A DNA stretch of 45,369 bases from Verrucomicrobiota bacterium (GCA_014860005.1 JACZKP010000190.1:1-45369); one strand, 5' to 3'. Numbered from the stretch's first letter, positions 16,291-24,875 are shown. Made by a program: numbers and translations. The notes: a model not told the origin generated them from the letters alone.

Positions 16291-16971
16291 ATGAAAGATT
16301 TGTACATCGCCGCAAAGGAACGCTGGGCGCAAAAAATGGCCGGCAAGGTTCACCCGGCTGTCCGCTCGGCTGATCGCCTGCCTCCGGGCCAGCGCTTGGT
16401 CCACAATTTCCCCGTGCTTGATTTGGGCACCCAGCCGGAAATCCCGCTCGAAAAATGGGAGCTTAAGATTCACGGGCAGGTGGAAAACCCGATCACCCTG
16501 AACTGGCAACAATTCATGGCTCTGCCGCAGTTAAAGGACGTTAGCGATTTTCACTGCGTCACGACTTGGAGTCAGTTCGACATGGAGTTTGAAGGGGTGG
16601 CGTTCTTCACCCTTGCCGACCTCGTGAAGCCAAAGCCGGAAGCAACGCATGTCTTCTTCAAGAGCTACGACGGTTACTCGACCAACAATCCACTCGCCGT
16701 CTGCATGGATGACGACGTGCTGGTCGCCCATTCTTGGAACGGAAAACCGATCAGCAGAGAACACGGCGGGCCGGCGCGCGTCATTATCCCGAAGCGTTAC
16801 GCGTGGAAGGGGGCGAAGTTCATCCGCGAGATTACGTTTCTGGACCGGGATATTCTCGGCTTCTGGGAAGTGCGCGGCTACTCGAACACGGCGGATCCGT
16901 GGTCGGAAGACCGGTTCGCCCAACCGGATTCACCGCCCCCGGGATTTCAAAGTGAAACTGCGATCTACTGA
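16291..16971 (+). CDS. Molybdopterin-dependent sulfite oxidase-like oxidoreductase (cytoplasmic)
   Basis: This 226-residue protein is of the sulfite oxidase / YedY fold. FHCVTTWSQFDMEFEGV contains the cysteine that ligates the molybdenum cofactor; GYSTNNPLAVCMDDDVLVAH and HGGPARVIIPKRYAWKGAKF are conserved cofactor-pocket segments. The protein lacks both a Tat signal and the haem domain of true sulfite oxidases, so it is a short cytoplasmic member with unknown substrate. Its stop codon is only 3 bases before the ATG of the cysteine desulfurase, suggesting translational coupling. Confidence 0.87.
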   Translation: MKDLYIAAKERWAQKMAGKVHPAVRSADRLPPGQRLVHNFPVLDLGTQPEIPLEKWELKIHGQVENPITLNWQQFMALPQLKDVSDFHCVTTWSQFDMEFEGVAFFTLADLVKPKPEATHVFFKSYDGYSTNNPLAVCMDDDVLVAHSWNGKPISREHGGPARVIIPKRYAWKGAKFIREITFLDRDILGFWEVRGYSNTADPWSEDRFAQPDSPPPGFQSETAIY

Positions 16972-16974
16972 GCA

Positions 16975-18126
16975 ATGCCGCGGACGATTTACTTCGATTA
17001 CAACGCCACCACCCCGCTCGATCCGGCGGTGCGCGAAGCGATGTTGCCGTTTCTCGGAGAAGTGTGGGGAAATCCCTCCAGCGTGCATCACGTTGGCCGC
17101 CAGGCACGGGCGCTGTTGGATGAAGCTCGCGATCGTTGCGCGCGCGTTCTGGTTTGCAAGCCCAATGAAATCGTTTTTACCAGCGGTGGAACAGAGTCCA
17201 ATAACTTGGCCATCTTCGGCGCGGCACGGCGGTTGAAATCAAAAGGCCGGCACCTGATCACCTCCTCCATCGAACATCACGCGGTGCTGCATTGCTGCGA
17301 GTATCTGGCCAAACACGAAGGCTTTGATCTAACCGTTCTCCCAGTGGATCGGAGTGGCTTGGTTTCACCGGACGATCTGGTGCAGTCCATCCGCGCGGAC
17401 ACCATTCTGGTTTCGATCATGGCAGCGAACAACGAGATCGGAACGATTCAACCGGTGGCCGAATTGGGAGGTCTCTGCCGCGAGCGGGGAGTGGTTTTCC
17501 ACACGGACACGGTTCAGTGGTTTGGCAAAGAGCCTTTCACTGGCCTTGATCAGTTCAACGCGGACCTTGTCTCGGTCTGTGCGCATAAGTTTCACGGACC
17601 GAAAGGCACCGGTTTGCTTTACGTGCGCTCGCCTTTGCAGCCTGATCCAACCCAGTTTGGTGGCGCTCACGAAAACGAACGCCGGGCCGGAACGGAAAAC
17701 CTCGCCGCGATCATTGGTTTGACTGAGGCAGTAGAGCAATTTGTGCGCGACCCGGTCTTTGATTCGCAAAATATGTGGCGTTTTACGAACAGGTTGGCAC
17801 TGGTGCTGAAAGACATTCCCGGCGTGGAGATCATCGGATCACAACAACAACGCCTGGCCAATACCCTCGCGTTTGTGGTGCAAGACTCCGACAGCGTGGC
17901 GTTGTTGGCAGGGTTGGACCTTGAGGGAATCTGTGCCTCCAGCGGATCAGCTTGCTCAGCAGGCTCATTAGTGCCGTCCCACGTGGTATCGGCCCTAGGA
18001 TATGAGCAAAAACTGGCCAATGCGCTCGTCCGCTTCTCACTCGGGCGGGGTACTACGATGGACGAAGTTGAACAAACCGCCTCAATCCTGCCTCGGAGCA
18101 TCCGCCGGGTACAACGTCGCGAATAG
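16975..18126 (+). CDS. Cysteine desulfurase (NifS/IscS family)
   Basis: This 383-residue PLP enzyme takes sulfur from cysteine to form an enzyme persulfide and alanine. YFDYNATTPLDP opens the protein, FTSGGTESNN binds the cofactor phosphate, CAHKFHGPKGTG carries the PLP lysine and SSGSACSAGS carries the persulfide cysteine in the long active-site loop typical of class I (IscS/NifS) rather than SufS. The segment HTDTVQWFGKEP deviates a little from the usual HTDAVQAxG. It is distant from the suf genes at 42-45 kb, so it probably supplies sulfur for tRNA thiolation or general Fe-S synthesis. Confidence 0.92.
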   Translation: MPRTIYFDYNATTPLDPAVREAMLPFLGEVWGNPSSVHHVGRQARALLDEARDRCARVLVCKPNEIVFTSGGTESNNLAIFGAARRLKSKGRHLITSSIEHHAVLHCCEYLAKHEGFDLTVLPVDRSGLVSPDDLVQSIRADTILVSIMAANNEIGTIQPVAELGGLCRERGVVFHTDTVQWFGKEPFTGLDQFNADLVSVCAHKFHGPKGTGLLYVRSPLQPDPTQFGGAHENERRAGTENLAAIIGLTEAVEQFVRDPVFDSQNMWRFTNRLALVLKDIPGVEIIGSQQQRLANTLAFVVQDSDSVALLAGLDLEGICASSGSACSAGSLVPSHVVSALGYEQKLANALVRFSLGRGTTMDEVEQTASILPRSIRRVQRRE

Positions 18127-18340
18127 CTTGCCAACAGGTCCCAAAACAACTGTGAACTGATTATGGGTTATGTGAACAAGGTGGACAACTTCTCACTTTT
18201 TCGCTGGCGTCTTGAAGGCGTTTACGGTTCCCTGAAGCCGTAAGTCGTTGGTGGGCCATTGACAGCACGGGTTGTTTGCCTTATTCACAGGCCTTAATAC
18301 GAATAGTTTTTTAGAAAGAAAACATCCATAGTAAGCACAC
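18127..18340. other. Candidate replication-origin-like region upstream of dnaN
   Basis: The 214-base gap has a perfect DnaA-box match TTATTCACA (18281-18289, plus strand). One single-mismatch box reads TTGTTCACA on the minus strand (18171-18179), and a weaker one reads TTGTCCACC (18180-18188, minus). Just before the ATG of dnaN the sequence becomes AT-rich (18292-18340). Origins often lie next to dnaN. dnaA is not in the window, and three boxes are few for an origin, so DnaA-dependent regulation of dnaN is an equally good reading. Confidence 0.4.
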
Positions 18341-19450
18341 ATGAATCTCACCATTGCGAAGGACCAACTGCTTAGTGGCCTCCAAGCTGTGCAAAATGTC
18401 GTCAGCACGCGCACCACGCTTCCAATTCTTTCCAATGTCTTGCTGCGGGCAGAAGGGGAGCGATTGGAATTCACCGCCACCGATCTGGACGTGACGGTTT
18501 GCTGTGGGGTGGAAGCCAAGGTGGGCAAGGGCGGGGCGTCCACCGTGCCGGTCAAAAAGCTGTTTGGTATTGCGCGGGAATTGAACGGCAGTGAAATTGA
18601 ACTGGAAGTGGACGAGAAGAACGTGTGTAGCCTGCGTTGCGGGCCTTCCTTCTACAAGATCCACGGCTTGGGGGCTGATGAATTTCCCCCCCTGCCCAAG
18701 TTTAAGGAGGATAAAAAGGTGGCCATCCCGCAATCCACCATGAAGAGCATGATGCGCAAGACTTCCTTTGCCATCTCGACGGATGAAGCACGCTATGTGC
18801 TGAACGGTATTTTTCTTAGCCTCAAGGATCACAAGCTCACCATGGTGGCAACAGATGGCCGGCGGCTGGCTTTGGTGGATGAGGAAGTAGATGTGCCGGA
18901 GCAAAGCCAGGGGGAATTCATCATTCCCGCCAAGGCTGTGAATGAATTGAACCGCTTGCTTCAGGAAAAAGGCGAGGTCGAGATCAAATACAGTGAGAAC
19001 CAGTGCGCGTTTACTTTGAAAGATGAAAAAGGGTTTTCCATCCTGATCATCACCAAGTTGATTGAGGGCAACTATCCGAACTACCGACAGGTGATCCCTG
19101 CGGAAACGAAGGAGCGCGTGGCGCTGCCGCGTGAAGAATTTCTGCACGCCCTGCGCCGCGCGGAAATCATGACAAGCGATAAGGCCAATTCCGTGAAGCT
19201 GGCCTTTGGCAAGAACAACCTCGCCATTACCGCCAATGCGCCGGAAGTGGGCGAGGCCAAGGAAAGCATTGCGGTGAACTACAAGGGCAAGGAAATCGCC
19301 ATCGCGTTTAATCCCAAATATCTCATTGACCCGCTCAATGCGCTGCCCGACGACGAGGTTTTCATCGAACTCATTGATGAACTCAGCCCTGGGGTAATGA
19401 AGATCAATGGGCCCTTCCTCTACGTTGTCATGCCAATGCGGCTGACATAA
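18341..19450 (+). CDS. dnaN: DNA polymerase III subunit beta (sliding clamp)
   Basis: The 369-residue length and the three repeated clamp domains fit DnaN. Recognisable parts are the N-terminal LLSGLQAVQNVVSTRTTLPI, the second-domain motif YVLNGIFLSLKDHKLTMVAT followed by DGRRLA, and the C-terminal VVMPMRLT that forms part of the binding pocket for clamp-binding peptides. The clamp encircles DNA and tethers the replicative polymerase. The gene stands between the cysteine desulfurase and mrp with its own upstream region. Confidence 0.96.
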   Translation: MNLTIAKDQLLSGLQAVQNVVSTRTTLPILSNVLLRAEGERLEFTATDLDVTVCCGVEAKVGKGGASTVPVKKLFGIARELNGSEIELEVDEKNVCSLRCGPSFYKIHGLGADEFPPLPKFKEDKKVAIPQSTMKSMMRKTSFAISTDEARYVLNGIFLSLKDHKLTMVATDGRRLALVDEEVDVPEQSQGEFIIPAKAVNELNRLLQEKGEVEIKYSENQCAFTLKDEKGFSILIITKLIEGNYPNYRQVIPAETKERVALPREEFLHALRRAEIMTSDKANSVKLAFGKNNLAITANAPEVGEAKESIAVNYKGKEIAIAFNPKYLIDPLNALPDDEVFIELIDELSPGVMKINGPFLYVVMPMRLT

Positions 19451-19573
19451 GCGCCGCAGCCTACGTCGAATCAAGGTCCCAGGTGCTGGGTCCGCCTGAC
19501 GTTTATTTCTATCAACGCCCAACCCTGAACGAAACTTGCGTTCAGCGTCAGGGCTGGCAACTTGAACAGGTTC

Positions 19574-20632
19574 ATGAGCACACTCACGCAGGATGACATC
19601 AAGAACGCGCTCAAAGCCGTCAAGTATCCCGGCTATTCGCGCGACATCGTTTCTTTTGGGTTGGTCAAGGAAATCAGTGCCGCCAATGGAGCAGTCAGCG
19701 TTTCGCTGCAACTGACCTCCGCCAGCGCTGAAGCCGCGCAACAAATCAAGAGCGAGAGCGAGCGGGCGTTGGGAGCATTGCCCGGAGTGCAGCACGTTCA
19801 CGTTGAAGTCAAACAACCCGCTGCCGCTGCGGGTGCGCCAGCGAGCGGCACGCCGAGTCCGTGGGCCAATCAGAATCGCGTGCCCGGCATCAAACGCATC
19901 GTCGCCGTGGCCAGCGGCAAGGGTGGCGTGGGGAAATCCACCGTCTCCGTGAATCTCGCCTGCGCCCTCCAACACCTCGGGGCGCGGGTCGGGTTGCTGG
20001 ATTGCGACATTTATGGACCGAGCATTCCGCTGATGATGGGCATTCATGAACGGCCCGGCTTGAGCGCGGACGAAAAAATGATTCCCCCTTCCAGTCACGG
20101 CGTGAAGTTGATGAGCATGGGCTTTCTATTGGACGGGGATCAACCGGTGATCTGGCGCGGGCCGATGATCCAGCGCACCATCCAGCAATTTGTCGGCGTG
20201 GTGGAATGGGGCGAACTGGATTTTCTGCTCGTGGACCTTCCGCCCGGCACCGGCGACGCCCAACTCTCGCTTTGCCAGACCGTCCCGCTTGATGGCGGAG
20301 TGATTGTGACCACGCCCCAGGAAGCTTCGCTCGGAGTTGTGCGCAAGGGCATTGCCATGTTTGAAAAGGTCAACGTTCCCATCCTTGGCATCGTGGAGAA
20401 CATGAGTTACTTCACGGCGCCGAACGGTGAACGCGTTGAAATCTTCGGGCACGGCGGCGGGCGTGCCGAAGCGGAGCGCCAGAAACTCCCTTTCCTCGGC
20501 GAGGTGCCTCTCTTCACCGAAATCCGGGAAGGTGGCGACCGGGGCGTGCCAGTGGTGGTGTCCGCACCCGACCAAACGGCGGGCCAGGCATTCCTGCGTG
20601 TGGCGGAGGCCGTCAGGCAAAAACTGGGTTAG
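19574..20632 (+). CDS. Mrp/ApbC (NBP35) family P-loop ATPase, iron-sulfur cluster carrier
   Basis: From ATG 19574 there are 352 residues. An N-terminal MIP18/DUF59-like domain (about 1-85) is joined by an Ala/Pro linker to the deviant Walker A P-loop ASGKGGVGKST, followed by LLDCDIYGPSIPLM, LVDLPPGTGDAQL and TPQEASLGVVRKG. The usual CxxC of the C-terminal part is replaced by YFTAPNG, as in a subset of the family, so cluster binding by those cysteines cannot be assumed. Mrp proteins carry Fe-S clusters to apo-proteins in the cytoplasm. Confidence 0.9.
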   Translation: MSTLTQDDIKNALKAVKYPGYSRDIVSFGLVKEISAANGAVSVSLQLTSASAEAAQQIKSESERALGALPGVQHVHVEVKQPAAAAGAPASGTPSPWANQNRVPGIKRIVAVASGKGGVGKSTVSVNLACALQHLGARVGLLDCDIYGPSIPLMMGIHERPGLSADEKMIPPSSHGVKLMSMGFLLDGDQPVIWRGPMIQRTIQQFVGVVEWGELDFLLVDLPPGTGDAQLSLCQTVPLDGGVIVTTPQEASLGVVRKGIAMFEKVNVPILGIVENMSYFTAPNGERVEIFGHGGGRAEAERQKLPFLGEVPLFTEIREGGDRGVPVVVSAPDQTAGQAFLRVAEAVRQKLG

Positions 20633-20785
20633 CGGCCAAAGGGAGCACGCGCCGGGGCCGGGTTTCTAACCAAGCCGGGTAATACGGACGGAGACTCAGG
20701 TCTTTACCTGATGAAGAATAGGGTTGTCAGGTGGGCAGGTGCGGGCGTAGCTTGCCTTACGAATTTGAATTTGAACTTTCGGCTT

Positions 20786-21004
20786 ATGTCGGATGAGAAC
20801 AAAGACCTTCCGAACGGTGACGGAGTGCTGAAGAACTCTTCGCTCTACCGTGAGTTTCAGGCGGAACGCGATGAAATCCTCAGGCACAAGTGGATTGAAT
20901 CGGAGAAAGCCGGACACGACATCGGCTTTGAACGGGCGTTGACGGACTGGATCGTCCGGCATCGCACCAAGTGGCGCAAAACCCGTCAAACCGCGAACCA
21001 TTAG
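20786..21004 (+). CDS. Small conserved hypothetical protein
   Basis: The 72 residues from ATG 20786 are charged and helical (SLYREFQAERDEILRHKWIE then SEKAGHDIGFERALTDWIVR). An in-frame start 75 bases upstream adds an implausible tail. I recall similar short sequences as stand-alone unknown proteins but cannot name a family. It lies 153 bases after mrp and directly before the pyr leader, so transcription of pyrR may begin at its promoter. Confidence 0.65.
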   Translation: MSDENKDLPNGDGVLKNSSLYREFQAERDEILRHKWIESEKAGHDIGFERALTDWIVRHRTKWRKTRQTANH

Positions 21005-21022
21005 CCATTTGCTTTGAACGCT

Positions 21023-21053
21023 CCTTTAAGGTGGCCCCGTGAGGTCGCCAAGG
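21023..21053 (+). promoter_or_regulatory. PyrR-binding RNA loop in the pyrRB leader
   Basis: The leader has the layout CCTTTAAGGTGGC - CCCGTGAGG - TCGCCAAGG, matching the known PyrR-binding stem-loop: outer CCTT/AAGG stem, purine bulge, GGTGGC/GTCGCC stem and the CCGTGAGG-type terminal loop recognised by PyrR. Binding is stimulated by UMP in known systems. AAGG at 21050-21053, the 3' foot of the stem, also serves as Shine-Dalgarno for the short leader ORF at 21058. Confidence 0.82.
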
Positions 21054-21057
21054 CGGC

Positions 21058-21123
21058 ATGATGAAAACCAACCAAACCAACGCGAACCGGTCGAGGCGAC
21101 CCGTTCGCATTTTTTATGTCTGA
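21058..21123 (+). CDS. Putative pyr leader peptide (21 codons) spanning the attenuator terminator
   Basis: ATG-ATG at 21058 is preceded by AAGGCGG and opens a 21-codon frame ([20 protein letters not shown], then V) that runs through the whole terminator hairpin. It stops at TGA 21121-21123, overlapping the pyrR start by 8 bases (ATGTCTGA). The pyrR ATG has no ribosome binding site of its own, because the terminator U-tract directly precedes it. Coupling through this short ORF would therefore explain its translation. No codon run suggests amino-acid attenuation. The inference rests on position only. Confidence 0.5.
   Translation: MMKTNQTNANRSRRPVRIFYV
21082..21115 (+). terminator. Intrinsic terminator / attenuator before pyrR
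   Basis: The stem is GCGAAC-c-GGTCG, loop AGG, CGACC-c-GTTCGC (21082-21108, one C/C mismatch), followed by A and six T (21110-21115) that end exactly at the pyrR ATG. The 3' arm GGCGACC (21095-21101) is also perfectly complementary to GGTCGCC (21043-21049) in the PyrR-binding loop, so an alternative pairing that prevents the terminator is available. Confidence 0.85.
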
Positions 21124-21652
21124 GGCCAGCGTCATCCTGAACCACTCCGCCATCCAGCGCGCCTTGACGCGCATCGCTCATGAAATTGCCGAGCGCAATG
21201 ACGCTGCCGCCGAGGTGGTGTTGATCGGCATTCAGGAGGGCGGCGCGCCCCTGGCCGAACGGCTGGCCGGCATCCTCAGCAGTATCTGGAATCAACCCGT
21301 GCCCGTCGGCCAGCTCGATGTGGGCATGCATCGCGACGACCTCGACCAGCGCATCGCGCCCAAGATTCACCCGACGGTTATTCCCTTCGACGTGACCGGA
21401 CGCACCGTCGTGCTGGTGGACGACGTGTTGTTCAAAGGCCGCACCATCCGCGCGGCGATGGATGCGCTGAATGATTTTGGCCGCCCCACGCGCATTCAAC
21501 TGGCGGTGCTCATAGACCGCGGCCACCGGGAACTGCCCATCAAGGCGGACTTCGTCGGCAAGAATGTGCCCACGTCCCACACCGAGAATGTGCGCGTGCG
21601 GTTGAGCGAGGGCGGGATGGAGGACGAAGTCGTGCTGGAGAAACGACCATGA
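21116..21652 (+). CDS. pyrR: Pyrimidine operon attenuation protein / uracil phosphoribosyltransferase
   Basis: This 178-residue PRTase-fold protein has [17 protein letters not shown] at the N-terminus and the PRPP-binding motif [41 protein letters not shown] completes the typical PyrR ending. PyrR binds the leader RNA of pyr operons when UMP is high and thereby lowers expression; many PyrR proteins also convert uracil and PRPP to UMP. The leader loop, attenuator and short ORF just upstream indicate that it regulates its own operon. It overlaps pyrB by 4 bases (ATGA). Confidence 0.95.
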   Translation: MSEASVILNHSAIQRALTRIAHEIAERNDAAAEVVLIGIQEGGAPLAERLAGILSSIWNQPVPVGQLDVGMHRDDLDQRIAPKIHPTVIPFDVTGRTVVLVDDVLFKGRTIRAAMDALNDFGRPTRIQLAVLIDRGHRELPIKADFVGKNVPTSHTENVRVRLSEGGMEDEVVLEKRP

Positions 21653-22593
21653 CCTGGAATCGCAAACATCTGCTGGACATCGAATCGCTGACGGCGGAGG
21701 AAATCACCACCGTCCTTGACACCGCCAAAGCCTTCAAGGCCGTCGGCGAGCGCGCTATCAAGAAGGTGCCGGCCCTGCGCGGCCGAACCGTCGTCAATCT
21801 CTTTGTCGAGCCGTCCACGCGCACGCGCATCAGTTTTGAACTCTCCGAACAACGCCTCTCCGCTGACATCATCAACTTCACCGCCGAGGCGTCCTCGTTG
21901 AAGAAAGGCGAGACCCTGAAGGATACCGCCAGAAACCTGGAGGCGCTCAATGCCGACTTCATTGTCATCCGACACAGCGCCGCGGGCGCGCCGCATTTTC
22001 TCGCCCGCGTGCTCAACGCCCACGTCATTAATGCCGGCGACGGCGCGCATGAGCATCCCACGCAGGCCTTGCTCGACGTCTTCACCATCCGCGAGCGCAA
22101 AGGTCGGATCGAAGGACTGAACGTCACGATTCTCGGGGACATCCTGTTCAGCCGCGTGGCACGGTCGGACGTGTGGGCGCTCACGAAACTGGGCGCCAAG
22201 GTGACACTGTGCGGGCCGGCGACGCTGGTGCCGAAGACCTTCGAGCAAATGGGTTGCCGCGTCACGCATAACGTGGAAGAAGCCATCCGCGACGCGGACA
22301 TCATCAACCTCCTGCGCATTCAACATGAACGTCAGCGCAAGACGATGTTTCCGAGCCTCAACGAATACGTGACCCTCTTTGGCCTGAACAAAGCCCGGCT
22401 CGCGAAGACCAAACCCGACTCGCTCATCATGCACCCCGGCCCCGTAAATCGTGGCGTGGAAATTGACAGCGACATCGCCGACAGCGACCGCTCACTGATT
22501 CTGGAGCAGGTTACGAACGGCATTGCCGTCCGCATGGCCGTGTTGTTCCTCGTCAACGGCGGCAAAGGCCCGCAGGAAATTGCGGCCACGTAG
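21649..22593 (+). CDS. pyrB: Aspartate carbamoyltransferase catalytic subunit
   Basis: This 314-residue enzyme forms carbamoyl-aspartate from carbamoyl phosphate and aspartate, the committed step of pyrimidine synthesis. [17 protein letters not shown] carries the carbamoyl-phosphate-binding [32 protein letters not shown] and [12 protein letters not shown] are the other active-site segments. The last of these is of the type seen in PyrR-linked enzymes lacking a PyrI regulatory subunit. Its start overlaps the pyrR stop. The next genes are on the opposite strand, so no pyrC follows. The TAG stop codon is the first part of a dispersed GTAGGACAG repeat. Confidence 0.95.
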   Translation: MTWNRKHLLDIESLTAEEITTVLDTAKAFKAVGERAIKKVPALRGRTVVNLFVEPSTRTRISFELSEQRLSADIINFTAEASSLKKGETLKDTARNLEALNADFIVIRHSAAGAPHFLARVLNAHVINAGDGAHEHPTQALLDVFTIRERKGRIEGLNVTILGDILFSRVARSDVWALTKLGAKVTLCGPATLVPKTFEQMGCRVTHNVEEAIRDADIINLLRIQHERQRKTMFPSLNEYVTLFGLNKARLAKTKPDSLIMHPGPVNRGVEIDSDIADSDRSLILEQVTNGIAVRMAVLFLVNGGKGPQEIAAT

Positions 22594-22615
22594 GACAGTC
22601 CGTCCCGGCTGTCTC
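22590..22615. repeat. GTAGGACAG palindromic repeat, copy 2, overlapping the pyrB stop codon
   Basis: GTAGGACAGTCCG followed by TCCCGGCTGTCTC has the same outer arms (GACAG / CTGTC) as the copy at 14700 but a degenerate centre. The TAG in its first bases is the stop codon of pyrB. The remaining gap to 22709 shows nothing else. Confidence 0.6.
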
Positions 22616-22709
22616 TCGTTTCTGAATTTAACCGAAGCAAAAGAGACGAACGAAGGTTGAGCGATTTTTCTTATTCATCATTCATGTTGCCCGGGAATAA
22701 AGACACTGC

Positions 22710-23705
22710 TCACTCCGAAACCCCCGTTCGCTGCCGGGCTATTCGAGCCTTTCGCGCTATTTCCGGGTCGGAAACCGGCTTCCATTCATCATCGTGAACG
22801 AAGTAACCAATGCTCACACCCAGACGATCGTCATGCGCGATCATTCTGGCGGGCGACGCGATTCGCCCTGCCATGTCTTTCTCGGAGAAACTGATCTTGG
22901 TCACGGTTAATTCCGATTGCAGTACGACGCGGAGATCATTCGGATCTTTCCGTTCCCAATTGGGGAAGAAACGCTTGCAGACCGCCCGCAATGGAAAAGT
23001 GATGCCGTGGAGATTCGTTGTTTCAATGACCTTGTACTGGAGTTCTGTGAAGCCATTTTCAAACGGTGCTGCATATCGCATAATTCGGCCCTCGTCCTCC
23101 AGGCCGGTTTTCTCGACATTCAAGTCGAGTTCGAACCCGCTATTCGTGATCACCAATTCTGAAAGAAAAGCGTTCTCGGGAGTGAGATATTTGGCTGCGT
23201 AGAAACCTTCATTTTCCGGCGCGTTGAAGATTTTGGGACGGTAGTCCGGCAGGCTGATAAACCTTCGCATTTGCTGCCCGTCAATCAACGGCTATTGGGG
23301 ATACGGACAAAGGCCTAGCCAAGTGGCCAACATTGCCGTCCTACCGGACAGAGGAAATGAAAACGGACAGGCGTTGACTGATGTCGTCACACCCGTGTTC
23401 GTGCTGCCTTCAAACACAACGTAGGAACGGGTGCCATCCGGAATCTTCATGCAGTTTTCGACGATTGTGATTCCGCTGGGCCGGTGCAAGTACCTGAACC
23501 TGGCTTCCACCTGCCACCAGCCGTTGCTGTAGAGGAAAACCACGCGCGCGTCGGTTCGGTAATTCAGATTCGTGTCGGTTCTGAATTCCTGAGTCAACAG
23601 GCGTCCTTCGGCAACAAAGGGAGGGATGGCGTTTTCCGCTGCCATGGCCGGGAGACATTTCAACAGCCAACCGATCATGCCGAACATGCAAATGTGTGTT
23701 TTCAT
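22710..23705 (-). pseudogene. Tandem duplicate of the exported 330-residue protein, interrupted by one in-frame TAG
   Basis: Two reading-frame pieces (23705-23292 and 23291-22710) are in the same frame and separated only by TAG at 23294-23292. Aligned with the intact copy at 23716-24708, the residues around it read CPYPQ-stop-PLIDGQQ against CPQPE-L-PVMDGQR, so a leucine codon (probably TTG) became TAG and nothing else was lost. The first part has the same signal peptide (MKTHICMFGMIGWLLKCLPA then MAAEN). Roughly two thirds of the residues still match. The stop could in principle be read through; otherwise the gene is dead and recently so. The gap to the intact copy is 10 bases. Confidence 0.8.
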
Positions 23706-23715
23706 AAAGATGTGC

Positions 23716-24708
23716 TCACTCAGATCTTTCTGTTTCTTGCCCGGCGGAGAGTGTTCTCCGCTTGATCTCCGGGTCGGACACCGGCTTCCACTGGTCGTCG
23801 TAAACACTGTAACTCCTCCTGGCACCGGGCCGGAAGTCCATCGCGCGCATTTCAGCAGGGGCCGTGATTCGGCTTGCCACGTCCTTTTCGGAGAAACTGA
23901 TCCATGTCACCGTCAGTTCCGACTGTGACCCAACGCGCAAGTCATCCCGGTCTTTTCCTCCCCAGTTGGGGGAAAAACGCTTGCTCATCGTCCGCAGCGG
24001 GAAAGCCACGCCATTGATGTTCGTTGATTCGATTACTTGATAATGAAGTTCTGTATAGCCGTTCTCAAACGGCGCGGCCACCCGGTGGATCTCTCTACCG
24101 ACGGCAAAGTCTGGAGCAACTGTCAGTTCTATGCTGAACCCATTGTTGGTGACCAGCAATTCCGAGAGGAAAACATTCCCCGGTGCGAGGGGCTGGGTTT
24201 TGTAGAAGCCCTCGTTCTGCGGAGCATTAAAAATGTCAGGGTAGCAGGACGGTAGATTGATGAATCGGCTCATTCGCTGGCCGTCCATCACGGGCAACTC
24301 TGGCTGCGGACAAAGACTCAGCCACGGGAACAATAATTCCGGCCTTCCGGGTGGAGGAAAAGCCGTCGGACAGGCTTGGACTCCCACCAGACCTCTTGCG
24401 GTGCTGCCCTCAAAGTGCGTGTAAGTGCGGGTTCCATCCGGAATTCTCATGCAATTATAGACGTTGGTCATGGTTCCGGAAAGGTGGTTCAAGTGCCTCG
24501 CTTCAACCTGCCACCACCCGTTGCTATAGATAAAAATGAAGCTCGCATCAGTCCGGTAATTTAGATTCGTTTTTCCGTCGGGTCGAAATCCCTGAGTTAA
24601 CAGGCGTCCTTCGGCAACAAACGGCGGGATGGCGTTTTCCGCTGCCATGACCGGGAGACATTTCAAGAGCCAGCCGATCATGCCGACCATGCAAATGTGT
24701 GTTTTCAT
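23716..24708 (-). CDS. Exported protein of the sigma-linked sensor-domain family (intact copy)
   Basis: From ATG 24708 there are 330 residues with a signal peptide (MKTHICMVGMIGWLLKCLPV then MAAEN). The mature part is beta-rich: IYSNGWWQVEAR, LLFPWLSLCPQPELP, a central NEGFY region, and AAPFENGYTELHYQVIESTN with NGVAFPLR. The same order of segments (W.VE, a PWL..C block, and G.L.FHY....TN..GW..P) is found in the 360-residue neighbour and in the C-terminal domain of the sigma fusion protein at 26015, so I take all as distant paralogues. It is probably the third gene of that operon. Its function is unknown. The ATG choice is supported by the shared signal peptide in the duplicate. Confidence 0.72.
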   Translation of the reverse strand: MKTHICMVGMIGWLLKCLPVMAAENAIPPFVAEGRLLTQGFRPDGKTNLNYRTDASFIFIYSNGWWQVEARHLNHLSGTMTNVYNCMRIPDGTRTYTHFEGSTARGLVGVQACPTAFPPPGRPELLFPWLSLCPQPELPVMDGQRMSRFINLPSCYPDIFNAPQNEGFYKTQPLAPGNVFLSELLVTNNGFSIELTVAPDFAVGREIHRVAAPFENGYTELHYQVIESTNINGVAFPLRTMSKRFSPNWGGKDRDDLRVGSQSELTVTWISFSEKDVASRITAPAEMRAMDFRPGARRSYSVYDDQWKPVSDPEIKRRTLSAGQETERSE

Positions 24709-24875
24709 AAAGATGTGCGTCTGGATGTTGGCTGGCTGCGCCCGTGTCATGGTTGGTCTTTGGTGGAAGACGCAGGTTGTCGCGCCACCCGCCATTCAAC
24801 GGTCTGTAAATCACCGATTGGCGATCTCGACGGTTCTTGCAGTGGTTTCACCCGCATATTCATGCTGTGAAGCCG

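Noticed and set aside
18311..20098. Long open frame of about 595 codons on the minus strand opposite dnaN and mrp
   Set aside because: It is a shadow of two strongly conserved plus-strand genes; its product has no family motifs and its codons follow the reversed pattern of GC-rich coding DNA.
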